A stretch of DNA of 64,000 nucleotides. Origin: Muricea muricata (taxonomy: Eukaryota > Cnidaria > Anthozoa > Malacalcyonacea > Plexauridae). The notes under the pieces were generated by a model. It was given only the letters and a program-made list of their open reading frames with translations. It did no database searches and had not been told where the DNA came from. The position numbers and the translations under genes are program-made. Below, one piece after another: positions 44,531 to 55,924 of the stretch. Position 1 is the first letter of the stretch; every line of letters begins with the position of its first letter. Location of the stretch: contig OY979718.1 of NCBI GenBank assembly GCA_963855995.1, positions 767,501-831,500 of the forward strand, in the 5' to 3' direction.

Positions 44531-47330
44531 CTAACAATGATATTTTTATTAGGTTTTTATACAAGGAGATACCTTTTTATACACAGACAAGCTTTTTTCA
44601 AATGCTCATGGACTATTTTTAAATCCTGAAATGCCTTTGCCATTTGAATTACTCAAATGAACAAACATAACCCAGTTATACTGAAATGTTAAATGATCAA
44701 GCTACAAAATTTCAAACATCAAATGTTTCAAACAATTGTTGGTTATTGGGAAATTCCCGGACCAATTTAGACTAAAAATTATTGTTGTCAGGTAAAAACG
44801 CACTTATTTGAAGTATAGATTTATCTTTACTTACTTGTTGAAAAGACCATGTTCAAAAGCCATGTAAACCTGTTTTCTTATATCATTATTCCCACTGTTG
44901 CAGAGCGGAACTTTTGAAAGTAAAGTTAAACTGAAGCAAACTAATTAATGCATTGTTGAAAGTTTATTTCAATTGCCCAACAAGACAAATTAATCAATTG
45001 CCTATCCATAAACATAAGTCAGTATAAAGTGAAAACGAAAATCAATTAAGGAAATATGTCGTCCTTTTAAAACTTTGAAATACCGGTACGTTTTCATATT
45101 CCAAGTAACTCGCATTTGTAAATCAGATACAGATTGGCTGCTCATTGTTTTACGACTAATCATTGCAACACTGCTCACTTCCTTGAGAAGATCTTTTCTT
45201 TTGATTGTGTCGCAAGTTTTGTCATCAATGCAAAATCAGGTCTTGCTGCTTCAGTTCAACTCAAATTCAAACAAGTCCTACTTTCCCACTAATTTTAGCA
45301 AATATTTGTTTAAACGCTTCAAAATGTTTATTTAAAATCACAAGGTTTGTTGGTTTTTTGCACGTTTAAATTATTTAGTATCGTAAAAGGCCTAAATAGT
45401 TTAGTGTTAAATCAGTTTCAAAATGACAAATTGTACAAAACAATTTGGTTTTTCTTTTCAATTCACTGGAGAGATCACCACGTTTGATTAGTTAGTTTTT
45501 CCATAACAGTCCCTAAAACAGCATTAGTCGGTTACTGTGGGCCCAAACTAACCTTAACTTTCTCTGTGAATGGAACCGGAGTACCCACCAGTAAAAACCC
45601 ATGGTTTAGTGATTAGCATTGGGCAAACAAAGAGTTATTTAAGCAGTTATTTATATATTTATATATAGGCAGTTAAAAAATCGATTTTGTGATTTTCAAA
45701 TAAACATCTTGAACAGTATAAATTCATACAAAACAGAAGACGATTGAGAAAGTAGATCAAGTAAACCAAATTATATTTTCTTCCATTCATTTTGATAAAC
45801 AAGTTCTGAAATGTAAATCGTGACAGCACAGAAAAGGTACCGGTACAAATTAGTTGAGAGAATAAATAAAGAGAAGAATTAAAGAGAATACTAAAAATAT
45901 TTAAAATCATAATAGAATATTTTGGTTTCTTAAAAAACCATCTCAATCTTCTAAAACAAACACAGCAATATGGCAAAGACAAATAATGACAAACCATAAT
46001 ATGCTTTGTTGTTTTTGTTTTCGTATCATTATAGTACAACATCATTGCTGAGTCTTTTGAAGAAAATAAAGGTAGAACATACATGTTCTCACAAAGAACT
46101 TAGTTAAAATTTATACAAACAATTGACGAAATAGCTTTATCCAGACTGAAAAATCCAGACTGAAAATCTGAAACATATTACTATACTACAAGATGCAATA
46201 TGCTTTTTTCAAAACAAACTCAGTTTATCATTTTTGGCTTGCTTCAAATGGAAAATGATTTGAAAATGAGATGTGTGTTCCCATGATTTATGGCAGCATG
46301 AAATTTTGTTTCTCTTCAATTGGGATAAAATCTATAGCTGGTACCAGCAACAATATAAATATTTTGAATCAACTAATACTGACACTGCACATTCTTTGCG
46401 GTCATTAAATTGGCACTGCCACTTGTCACAAAAGCATACGATTTTCAAATCATTTGATACTTAAAAACAAGTTATAAAAATATAGACCTTTTAAGTATTT
46501 TCCATCACCAACTGGTGTTTGTGTTGAAGGCACTTGAAGGCACTGGAACTTGCAATATAGGTTTAAAAATTCAAGAATATTATTGGTTAGAAATAAAATG
46601 AACCATATGTTATTGTAACAATACTGTAAGTCATAATTTTGCATGTGAAATGATTAAATCATAATGGACAAAAATGGCAGAAGATAAACAAACTCCAGTC
46701 ATTTCTTTAGTAATGCACAAGTGCACATGTAAGACAAGAATTCACCATAGCATGTTGATTTTACTAGAATGCATTGTGATCTGAAATTGTTTAAAAGGAA
46801 AACTAACGTCATTTGAAGAAAAGACAGAAGACAAGAGGTTATTTTTTCACTTGTATTAAACCATCTCTGAAATCATACGTGCATCATAAGCGTATGTTAC
46901 ATGTATCAGACATATTTTACAGCTGACTTTATATCCTCTAGCGATCGAAGACAGGTAAACAACTGCTGAGTTACATGCTGTTCATTATTTATCTTCAAAT
47001 GTATTTGCATGAAATGCGTGAAACCGCTTATGTTGTGAATAGGCAATTTTTTTTTCTAATGCACATTATAAATAATCTACTGTTTACACTTTCCAGATTC
47101 TAGAGCCAAAATGAATGCTCTTATGAGAGCAATATTGCAATATTTTGGCTCTATTCAAGCAATTTGCTTGGCTTGAATAGTCATTTGCCAGTTTTATCTG
47201 ATTTGAGATTGGTTGAAATAGTACACAATAAAAACAACAAATATATTACTAGCTACTACTATTACTATTATATTGGTTGTTACAATTTATTATTCATACA
47301 AAACTCGAAATATTATTCTACTTCGAACAA
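44531..47330. other. Intergenic, nothing recognised
   Basis: About 2.8 kb AT-rich. The open frames here are Phe/Leu/Tyr-rich translations of AT-rich DNA without family signature. Confidence 0.45.
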
Positions 47331-47464
47331 GAGCAAATACAGCAGCAACAGGCTCGCTTAGCCTCCTGCACAAGCTTCTGCATCACAAACAGCAACCAGA
47401 AGACAGCCAAAATGCACAAAATGTCCCTCCCACTGTCAGATGTCTACACCTCAGTGACTGACTA
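47331..47464 (+). CDS. Possible terminal exon of an unrecognised gene
   Basis: A locally less AT-rich block reads QQQQARLASCTSFCITNSNQ, then KMSLPLSDVYTSVTD and TAA at 47462-47464. The alternative frame reads SLLHKLLHHKQQPEDSQNAQ and is also open. Two or three CAG codons start it, and an AG acceptor could lie at ~47330. AATAAA follows at ~47524. No family is recognised and it could be chance. It points toward the minus-strand candidate exon at 48474-48642. Confidence 0.25.
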
Positions 47465-48473
47465 AATAGAGTTCTCATAATTTTATGACACATCTTTTGT
47501 CCAGTGACAATGCTATAACAATTAAATAAAAAATAATTGGTTGCCTATTGATTGCCAAATGGTCTGCATGTTATCTATAGTAACTTACAGCAAATTATTT
47601 TACCATTATGTCTGGTAAATTACTTAGAATGGTTACATATCTTATGACTAAACCTAATTCAATGCTTGTCCTAATCTTGTCTTGTAGTACCTACTACCTA
47701 GTTATGTTGTGCAGAATATAATATTTGTTGGAAATAATGCGCAGGTTGAGTCTGATGCTAAACAAATAAATGATGTACAAATTTTGCACATAGTTCTTCG
47801 TTAATATGTTCCCTTATGTTAATTTGTTAAAATATATTAGCCCTCATATGTGATGGTTTGTATTCTCATGAGCTTGTATTGACATTTGCTTCTTATAGTA
47901 TGGTAGATACAAGCTGGTAATTATGTACTATTGCCCCATGCTATTATCCCGCACATCCACATGATGAGCCATCTAACTAAATGTAATTGTCCTAAGTTAT
48001 CTATAAAAATATATCACACTATGAAATGATGTTTAGCTCACATTTTTGTCTTTGAAAAATTGGCTTGTCCAAAAACTGTAGCATTTAACCATTGCTAGAA
48101 AAACTATGCTTTCTGAATCAATTTGATTTAGCACCATCACAATACACCAAAGTGACAGCAGGTAACATTTTCTTGCAATTGACATTTGCACCTGAATTCA
48201 ACACAACATTTTTCCATGATTGTATATGACAAACAGTAAAATTAATTGTTTTAAATGCTGTATGTTATCAAATATAAATTATATAAATGCATAATTAAAT
48301 GTCAGTACTAGATGTCTTTATTTGCACACTAAAACATCCAATAGGATGGTCTGGTATACTGGTTATATGTATTATTAAAATACAGTTACAGGTGCAATAT
48401 TTTCTATACAGCAATATGAACTAAAATTCAGATATCATTTTCTCTTTTTCGTACTATTAAATTGCAACACATC

Positions 48474-48642
48474 TTACAAGTCATTTAATAAAATTCTAAT
48501 GTCACTTTGCATTTCTGAAGTCTGAGGAGAAAGCCCACCTTTGTCATTTTGTTCTACTTCGACATCGCAAGGCTGATCGAGCAGGGGGTTTGCTCTCACA
48601 GCGCCGTAATCCGAGTCTTTACCGTTTCCTTTGCTTTCTGGA
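48474..48642 (-). CDS. Possible terminal exon of an unrecognised gene
   Basis: The minus-strand frame ends NDL and TAA (48476-48474). It encodes NSPESKGNGKDSDYGAVR, NPLLDQPCDVEVEQNDKGG and LSPQTSEMQSDIRILLNDL, with a residue mix (Asp, Ser, Gly, Gln, Glu) unlike the surrounding AT-driven frames. An AG acceptor (GCAAATAG) lies just upstream at 48643. AATAAA on the minus strand near 48316 could be its polyadenylation signal. No domain is recognised, and no second exon could be assigned with confidence upstream. Confidence 0.4.
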
Positions 48643-48649
48643 CTATTTG

Positions 48650-50685
48650 CGTTTTAATTATCAGAAGATGTTTCCCCATAATCATCCATTTCTCGTGTTC
48701 AAGAATAAAAAATCAGCTTAATGTAAGCCCGAGCACTCGTGTAAACCATAGTGTAAACAAAGCACAGCCTGGCGTGTGTCATGGTTATGACGTCACAAGA
48801 CAATTTATTTTTTTCGCATTTACTACCTATCTTCAAATGTAAAATTAATCAACTTCTACTTCAAAATGATCAGAAAAAAATAAATTTTCATATTTTGAAA
48901 AAATATCAACATCGAAAATTTCATGTCATTGCTACTTTAATGATTGGCATATAACAGGAAGTAGGGCATGTTTTGAGAAACTTCTAATAAATATTGCAAA
49001 GTTGATCAAATGAGCTTCTCAATGTTACCAAATGAACTGACATCATGAGCAATTTTGAGGATTCATTCTATTGACACAGCTGTAACCATTATATACCTTT
49101 TATTTATGATTTCAAATGAACCACTTTTTCATCATCAACAATTCTTCAGGAAAGCATAAAATGTACCATATATCTAGAAAGATTTACAAGAATTTTGCTC
49201 AGGTTACAATTTCAAGGAGTTTTTCAAGTAATTTACACACAGTACGTCCCATTATCAACTTATCATGGGTCTGCTATAAAATATTTTATTGCATTTGAAA
49301 AGGACTTGGCAAAAATCTAATGGTCTCTTGCACTAACTCTGGGTAATTTTTAAGACATTGCATAATTTCATTTATGAAGTTGCTTCAAACTTCGATTCAA
49401 GTAACTATGATTGCTCCATGAACTTCCTGAATACTCTTTAAGAAGTCGTCAATATTTCTCTCACTTAGTATGTACATTGTTAAGGTTTTTTGAAATGTCA
49501 CATAATCTGTCACACCAAATCAATTTGTGTTCCAGTCTGCAGAAGATGGCCAGTGCATGCACAAGTTTTTTTGTAATTTCATCTTTGTCCATGCCAAAAT
49601 ATACCCATTGAATGTCAATATGACAAAGCAAGTTTATGAGACTGGTGTGCAAGAATGTGTAACCAGTTTGCAGATATGCAAGAGAAATACTTTCATGCCC
49701 AGTGCAATGTGAGGAGGAAACTGTGCAACGGGGATATTAGCCTGGATGCATTCCATGTAAACTTCACACCAGATACGCCAATATTTACCATTTTTACTAT
49801 CTTGTTCTGCTAAATCCAAGCCGAAGATCTTCGGTGTTGAATGCATGGAATGCAGTCTGGGATGTCTGGTGCACAATTTGATATCTTTTATATATTTTCT
49901 ACTCAATTTTGTAAAACTTTCCAGTCTGGTGTACTATTATGGGAATTACTGAATGCAATACCATACATACAGTACTTTATTTACTTTTGACAGGGTTTTT
50001 ATCAAGTACATATTTTCAATATACTAAAATCCATTTATACAAGAATACGTGTTGCGACCAATTTTGTCAAATTACGAATTTGTGCAACTGGGGCAACACC
50101 AAAATATCTCTGGTATGCAAATTCCATACTCAAAAAAAATAAACCACTCAAAACCACTTAAAAAAAATCTGTAAATTATCGACCCTTCTTTGTATATCAT
50201 TAGAATATGATTAAACGAATAATTACAACAATGTACCATATAAAATATACCTATAAAGCGAAGCAGTTCAAAACGTGCAGCGAAATATGTCGCTCAGTTG
50301 AAGCTTTTTGCTCCCAACAACAATCCCTAATAGCCAAAGACATACTCTGCTACAACCAAACATGTAAAATAAAGCATTTTACCTTGAAGTTGAACGAGGA
50401 TTTAGACAATAAACTTGTAGAATTTCAACAGAAATTTTCGAGGTAATTTTCGCCACGAGAAAGAAGTTCGACATTCGGAAAACTCCGGACGGTAACGGAA
50501 TAATCCCAAAGCACATAAGTCGACAATTTCCGAGTACAAGAAAGACCAAGCCACCAAAGGGGTAGTTCGGACATAAGACATTTTCAATAAAAACTTATCA
50601 AATGTGACACATTAATTCCGTCAGGTTGTAACTAGGAACGTACATTATTTGAACCAATTTTATTCCTAATTAACATGTTCAATAA
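48650..50685. other. Unassigned region
   Basis: Minus-strand frames at 49906-49634 (IFGLDLAEQDSKNGKYWRIW) and 49652-49461 (FGMDKDEITKKLVHALAIFC) look mildly protein-like and overlap in different frames. They could be a decayed gene but no family could be named. Nothing else was found. Confidence 0.25.
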
Positions 50686-50689
50686 GGAT

Positions 50690-51410
50690 CTGCAGGCAGG
50701 CTGATGTCTGCACAGAGAATTTAACCAATCTCATTGGTAATTTACATCTAAGCCTTTACCACCAGACACTTGTTCATGCTTGTGCATTGGGTGATAAATT
50801 ATTGATTTTAACCAACTTTTTTCTTTTTAATTTTTAAGCCAAAATAGCTGCCGCAACTGCTTGCACAGCGAGATTCGAACCAACCTAACTAGTAATTCAT
50901 GCCAAAGCCTGTACCACTAGGCCACTCGCTCAGGCTTGTGCAGTGTGTGGTAAATTATTGACTTTAGCAAATGTTATTCTTAATTTTAAGGCAAAATACT
51001 TGCAACAATATGAAGCAGGATTCGAGCCCATCTAACTGACAATTTACACCAAAGATCACACCAAAGCTCGTACCACTAGACCACTTGTTGAGGCTTGTGT
51101 AGTGCGAGATAAATTATTGACTTTAACCATTTTTCAACCTCATTTTAATCAAGTCAAACGACTTTCAAATGTCCACAGCGAGATTTGAACCAATGTAACT
51201 ACTAATTCACACCAAAGCCTGTACCACTAGGTCACTAGTTCTTGCTTGTGTGAAGAGGGGTAAATCATTGACTTTAAACAATTTTCTACTTCCTTTTAAG
51301 CAAAAGTATTTGCAACTGTCTACAGCGGGATATGAACCAATCTAACTGACAATTCACACCAAAGCCGATACCACTAGACCACTCGTTCATGCTTGAGCAT
51401 ATGATGTAAA
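50690..51410 (-). repeat. Tandem array of tRNA-like units, block 1 (5 units)
   Basis: Five head-to-tail units. Each, read on the minus strand, has an A-box-like GAGTGGTCTAGTGGTACAGG and a B-box-like GGTTCGAATCTCGC some 35 bases later, followed by an AT-rich spacer. The A-box complement TACCACTAG (or a variant) begins at 50758, 50912, 51071, 51222 and 51369, spacing 147-159 bp. The units are tRNA-derived (SINE-head-like), but the arms do not fold into a sound tRNA, so no tRNA gene is claimed. Confidence 0.7.
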
Positions 51411-51436
51411 TTATAGACTAAAAAAGTTTTGTTCAG

Positions 51437-51535
51437 CCTAATCCTAACACTAACCCTAAAATACTTGTAAAATGAAGTAAAGTACTTGTAAAATAGGGTT
51501 AGAGTTAGGATTAGGGCTAGGGTTAGGGCTAGAGC
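51437..51535. repeat. Inverted telomere-like motifs
   Basis: CCTAATCCTAACACTAACCC on one side and GGGTTAGAGTTAGGATTAGG on the other, around a direct repeat of TACTTGTAAAAT. Further TAGGGCTAGGGTTAGGGCTA follows. It interrupts the tRNA-like array. Confidence 0.6.
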
Positions 51536-51599
51536 GAGGGCAATTTTGAAATGGGACGACAAGCAAAATGTGTGTTCAAACTCATAAATTACGAAAATG

Positions 51600-52040
51600 C
51601 ATGTATTGCGTACCTAAATTGGTTAGGCTTTGTTGCACCTCGCCGTTGACATTGGGTCATAATGGATGATGCGGTGCATTCGTAATACAAAGGTGCGAGT
51701 TGGAATCCCGCTGAAGACAACGATGTTCGTTGGTGGGGCTTGTTGCAAACACGTTAAGGAAAATTGAGACACTTGTCTGTGGAGTGTCAAATGTTGAGTT
51801 AAGAAAGAAGCGAGGCACTTAACTCTGGATTGTCATATGTCGGGTTACGAACGAAACTCTTTTTATTCTGAAGTGTCTTTTTGTTCTTTTCAAACAAGAT
51901 ACTAATTTCATTGCAAGTTTGCGTCCGTTAATTATTTCCTATTATGCTTGAGAAAAGAACATATCAGGAGTTGCATCGTGGTTGTTTCGGAAAGAGAGTA
52001 TAAAGAATAAAAGAATTTTGCAACCTTTGCGACCTTTATC
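51600..52040 (+). mobile_element. tRNA-derived SINE, copy A
   Basis: A tRNA-like head (~51650-51715) contains AATGGATGATGCGGTG and the B-box region GGTGCGAGTTGGAATCCCGC. The body includes GAGGCACTTAACTCTGGATT, TCTTTTCAAACAAGATACT and GAAAGAGAGTATAAAGA. The same order occurs at 55404-55810, so this is a SINE family with pol III-type internal promoters. It is inserted within the tRNA-like array. Confidence 0.7.
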
Positions 52041-52895
52041 CAAAGACTTCAGCGAGTTTTGAAGCAGACTAACCAATATGGCATCCCACACCGTTTACAA
52101 CTAGACCACTCGCTCATGGTTGGTAACGTGGTGTAAATAATTGATTTGACCAATTTTTATGTTCATTTTAAGCAAAAATATTTGGAGAAGACTACACCGA
52201 GATTTGACCCAGACGAAGAGGTAACGCCCCAAACCGTTTACCACTACATCATTCATACGTGTTTAGGAATACGATGTAAATTATTATTGAGTTAACCAAT
52301 TTTTAAACTTTATTTACAGCCTGGTAATTCACTTGGCATTCACAACAAAGCTTTGGGGATGTGTACACGTCCGCAGGCATCACTTCACACATCTTCTGAA
52401 CCTTTGAGCACCAGGCTCTCCCAAGAATTTTTGCGCCTCCCCTAATAAATGTCTGCTTTAGCAAATATTAGTGGGTATTCTTCAATGATATTTCTTATTA
52501 GTACACAAGCAGACATAATTATGTACAATGTATAAAAAAAGTAAGGTTATTCTTATTTTTACCCTTTGCCAACTTGGAGACATCATAGCAGTACCTCCCC
52601 TAAAAATCTTCCTGACCAAAGCTCGTACCACTAGACCACTCGTTCACGCTTGTGTAACGGGACGTAAATTATTGCTTTTAATCAATATTTACTTTATTTG
52701 GGCAAAAATATGTGCAAATGACTCGTTCATACTTGTGTAGTTCGACGTAAAGAATTGACTTTAACCAATTGTTTACTTTACTTCAAGTAAAAACATTTGC
52801 AACAGTTTGTAGCAATTCCTCAGTGGTAATTCAAACCAAATCCTATGCCTACTGGACCACTGGTTCATGCTTGTGTAGTGGGACGTAAATTAGAC
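52041..52895 (-). repeat. tRNA-like unit array, block 2 (degenerate units)
   Basis: The A-box complements recur at ~52097, 52239, 52626 and 52847 (TACAACTAG, TACCACTAC, TACCACTAG, TGCCTACTGG), plus a partial unit near 52720. Most B-boxes are degraded. The AT-rich spacer motif GACGTAAATTATTG-AAC is shared with block 1. Confidence 0.6.
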
Positions 52896-52923
52896 GTAGA
52901 CTACGACTGGCCTCGATATATTA

Positions 52924-54435
52924 ATGCCTATTAAAAAGATTCGTATAAACTTAGCTGATGCTCCATGGATGACCCCACATCTGAAATCACTAATTTTAAA
53001 ACGGCAAAAGGCATTCCATGATCATGGTGCAGCATCGTCTCAGTATAAATTTTACAGAAATATTGTTAACCGTGAACGAAAGTTAAGCAAAGCAAATTAT
53101 TATAAGTCTAAAATTGAGCACTCTAAAAATGACAACCCAAGACTATGGTGGAATGAAATCAAAAGATTATGCGGCGCAAAGAGAAATTCTGTTACATTGA
53201 CCGACCACATTCAAGATGATGTAGTAAATGATTTATCTGAGAAAGAGATAGCAGATGCTATAAATAAGACTTTGTTAGAACCATTAGAAGAATATCGTCT
53301 GTCAGAAACACTGAATAAAATGCCATTAGAAAGTGAAGATGTTGAATTTCCTGAAGTGTCAGAATGGCGTGTTCGAAGTACACTTTCAAGGCTAAATTCA
53401 TCGAAAGCAGGAGGCCCTGACGGAATTCCAAATTGGATTTTGAAAGACTACGCAGAATTACTTGCTTTCCCTATTACAAAAATTATTAACGTCTCCTTTA
53501 AAGAACAACGACTGCCTTTCATCTGGAAACTTGCAGACGTATCACCATTGCCTAAAATCAAGCCTGTGACTGATTTAAGGAAAGATCTAAGACCCATTTC
53601 ATTAACAACGTGTCTGTCGAAGATCGCCGAAGAATTTATTGTGTGCGATTATGTGAGACCTGCCGTCCTTAATATTCTTGATCCATGCCAATATGGTGCA
53701 ATACCCAAATCGTCTACTACTTATGCCCTGATACACATGGTTCATAATTGGGTGACAGGAACAGATGGTAATGGTGCTACAGTAAGAACTATTCTGCTTG
53801 ACTATCGGACGGCCTTCGATTTTATCGATCATAGCATTCTATGTGATAAACTTTATAAATTGGATTTGCCTATAACTGTAATCAACTGGATAATCGACTT
53901 TCAAGCAGATCGCTTACAGCGAATAAAACTCGCCGACGGATGTTTTTCAGAATGGGGCTCCGTTCCTTCCGGGGTCCCTCAGGGGACAAAGTTAGGACCA
54001 TGGTTATATCTTGTGTTAATTAACAATTTAAACCTATGTGATATTAAAAATGCTGACATGTGGAAGTATGTTGATGATACAACAACCTCGGAGGTCATAA
54101 CGAAAGGAGAAAGAAGTAACGCTGAGGCTGTGGTTGACAAGGTAATTCATTGGTCTACGGTGAATAGAGTAAAGTTAAATGGTGAAAAGTGTAAAGAACT
54201 AAGGATTTCCTTTTCGAAAGATCAACCAGTTTTCGATCCTATTGTTTTGAATGGACAGCCTTTAGAAGTCGTAAAGAGTGTGAAGTTACTTGGTGTGAAG
54301 CTTACAAATAACCTTTCATGGAACGAACATATTAATGACACAATAAAAAAGACTTCGAAACGATTTTATCTTCTCATTCAATTGAAAAGAGCAAATGTTT
54401 CATTGAAAGACTTCACTTGGTTCTCTTTTATATAA
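52924..54435 (+). CDS. LINE-D reverse transcriptase (lacks endonuclease; late frameshift)
   Basis: About 503 codons from an ATG that is internal to the original ORF2. The linker (DAPWMTPHLKSLILKRQKAF, residues ~12-31) is followed by RT blocks GGPDGIPNWILK, KLADVSPLPKIKPVTDLRKD, LRPISLTTCLSKIAEEFIV, TILLDYRTAFDFIDHS (first Asp region), GVPQGTKLGPWLYLVLINNL and the catalytic MWKYVDDTTTSEV (~380). The thumb follows (LNGEKCKELRISFSK, KLLGVKLTNNLSWNEHI). Near 54415 a single-base shift moves the C-terminal part into another frame. All catalytic Asp residues are intact, yet without endonuclease and with the shift this copy is presumably inactive. Confidence 0.88.
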   Translation: MPIKKIRINLADAPWMTPHLKSLILKRQKAFHDHGAASSQYKFYRNIVNRERKLSKANYYKSKIEHSKNDNPRLWWNEIKRLCGAKRNSVTLTDHIQDDVVNDLSEKEIADAINKTLLEPLEEYRLSETLNKMPLESEDVEFPEVSEWRVRSTLSRLNSSKAGGPDGIPNWILKDYAELLAFPITKIINVSFKEQRLPFIWKLADVSPLPKIKPVTDLRKDLRPISLTTCLSKIAEEFIVCDYVRPAVLNILDPCQYGAIPKSSTTYALIHMVHNWVTGTDGNGATVRTILLDYRTAFDFIDHSILCDKLYKLDLPITVINWIIDFQADRLQRIKLADGCFSEWGSVPSGVPQGTKLGPWLYLVLINNLNLCDIKNADMWKYVDDTTTSEVITKGERSNAEAVVDKVIHWSTVNRVKLNGEKCKELRISFSKDQPVFDPIVLNGQPLEVVKSVKLLGVKLTNNLSWNEHINDTIKKTSKRFYLLIQLKRANVSLKDFTWFSFI

Positions 54436-54725
54436 CGTGTATTAGATCTGTTCTGACTTATGCCATCCCGGTGTCCTTTGATGGGCTGCCAAATTACATG
54501 AAATTTGAACTTGAACGCGTCCAGAAAAGGGCTTTCTCAATTATTTGTCCAAACATCCCCTACATCCAAGCCTTACAGGAAGCGAATATTCCGACGATAG
54601 TCGACTATTGTGAACACGTGTGTCATAAAACATTTAATTCCATCGTTAATGATAGTGAAAATAAACTTTTTAAGTTGCTTCCAACTTTAAATAACGTTTC
54701 GTACGATTTACGAAAAAATAAATAA
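54417..54725 (+). pseudogene. LINE-D ORF2 C-terminal part in shifted frame
   Basis: Continues the RT thumb/C-terminal domain after the shift: FYITCIRSVLTYAIPVSFDG, ERVQKRAFSIICPNIPYIQA, then SYDLRKNK and a stop at 54723-54725. The upstream boundary at 54417 is a TTG and not a real start. The equivalent block in LINE-C reads LKKRAFRIVYSDLSYIQALD. Confidence 0.8.
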
Positions 54726-55403
54726 ATTTTATAATTCCAGAATGGAAAAGTAATCTTTGTAGGAACTCTTTTATCATGGCTAATTGCATTAAAAATAATT
54801 ATTCTTCGTCGTTGTAAATATAATTAATTTTACCTAAAGTTTGATAACTGTCTGTTTAACTTGATTCAAGTATGAAATCTGTAAATTTATTTTCTATATG
54901 TAAATATGCAATTCAGCCTTTGGGCTGCCATATATTTATAATAAACCATCATTCATTCATTCACTGAATTTGTCTGGATACATCAATGTCCTGTAAGTTT
55001 TCCATGTAAAATAAATATCAATGGATCATAGCATTATACAGGCATGTGTATTGACGAGTCATTCGTTAAAGTATTGTTAACTTGTAAGTGTGACAAATTA
55101 TAAGACGAATATTAATGAGCAAGTCAACAAACATCCCACAATGCGGTCACAAAGCGTTGAGTTCATCACGTCTGTGATCCTTTCAGCCGCTCAAGTAACA
55201 TGCAGTGTGGACTTCCTTGCCCCCTCCACACCTTTACACTCGTTAAGTCTGGCTATAGTGGCTATCATCCTTCTTTCTACTTTTACCTGGTTCACAAAGG
55301 CCCATACTTTATTCTACACAAGGCACTTTTTACTAACGAAATTTATTCACTATATCGTGCAGCTTAATTGATTTAGATTCAGCAACGCATCACCATTGCA
55401 CGC

Positions 55404-55810
55404 TTAGTGGTAGTACAATGGTTAGAGCGGTGGTTTCGAACTACAAAGGTGCGAGTCCGAACCCCGCTGTGAACACTACAACACTTGAAAAAATTATTAT
55501 AACACATTATTGTAAATTTGCAGCTGTTATTCGAAAAGGGTGTTAGCATTTATGGTCTGGGGGCCGCTTTCACTCTCCCCATTGATAGAAATAACAGTTG
55601 TAGTTGGGTAAAGAAAAGAAGCAAAACACTTGACTCTGGTGGGTCATATGCTGGTTTAAGAACGAGACTCTTTTCATTCAAAACTGTCTTTCTGTTCTTT
55701 TCAAGCAAGATACTCTTTTAATTGCAAGTTTGGGTCCGTTCATTATTTCGTATTTTCCTTGTTTCGAAAGAGAGTATAAAGAGGGCTTATGCCTTGCAAC
55801 CTTCATCCAA
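55404..55810 (+). mobile_element. tRNA-derived SINE, copy B
   Basis: The head at 55404-55475 (TAGTACAATGGTTAGAGCGG; GGTGCGAGTCCGAACCCCGC) holds both pol III boxes in good shape. The anticodon-like loop TTTCGAA sits in a weak GTGG/CTAC stem. The body includes TCTGGGGGCCGCTTTCACTC, AACGAGACTCTTTTCATTC and GAAAGAGAGTATAAAGA. No sound acceptor stem was found, so a SINE and not a tRNA gene. Confidence 0.75.
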
Positions 55811-55924
55811 CAAACAAACGAAAAAGCCAAACCGTTTGCAAAACGTTTCTTGACCAAAGCTCGCACCACTGGACCAATCGTTCATGGGACGTAAAGTATT
55901 GAATTAGCAGAGCTTGCACCACTG

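Larger units (their letters stand above)
52896..54965 (+). mobile_element. LINE-D, 5'-truncated non-LTR retrotransposon
   Basis: Begins within the endonuclease-RT linker and ends with the 3' UTR hairpin CAGCCTTTGGGCTG, AATAAA and a (CATT)n tail at 54947-54962. It shares RT and 3' end with LINE-C. It is inserted at the edge of the tRNA-like array. The endonuclease is missing, as expected for incomplete target-primed reverse transcription. No target duplication could be assigned. Confidence 0.85.

Noticed and set aside
45659..46084. 141-codon minus-strand frame, hydrophobic
   Set aside because: Phe/Leu/Tyr/Ile-rich composition is what AT-rich non-coding DNA gives; no motif.
55404..55475. tRNA gene
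   Set aside because: A and B boxes are good but there is no sound acceptor stem, and the sequence continues into a repeated SINE body.
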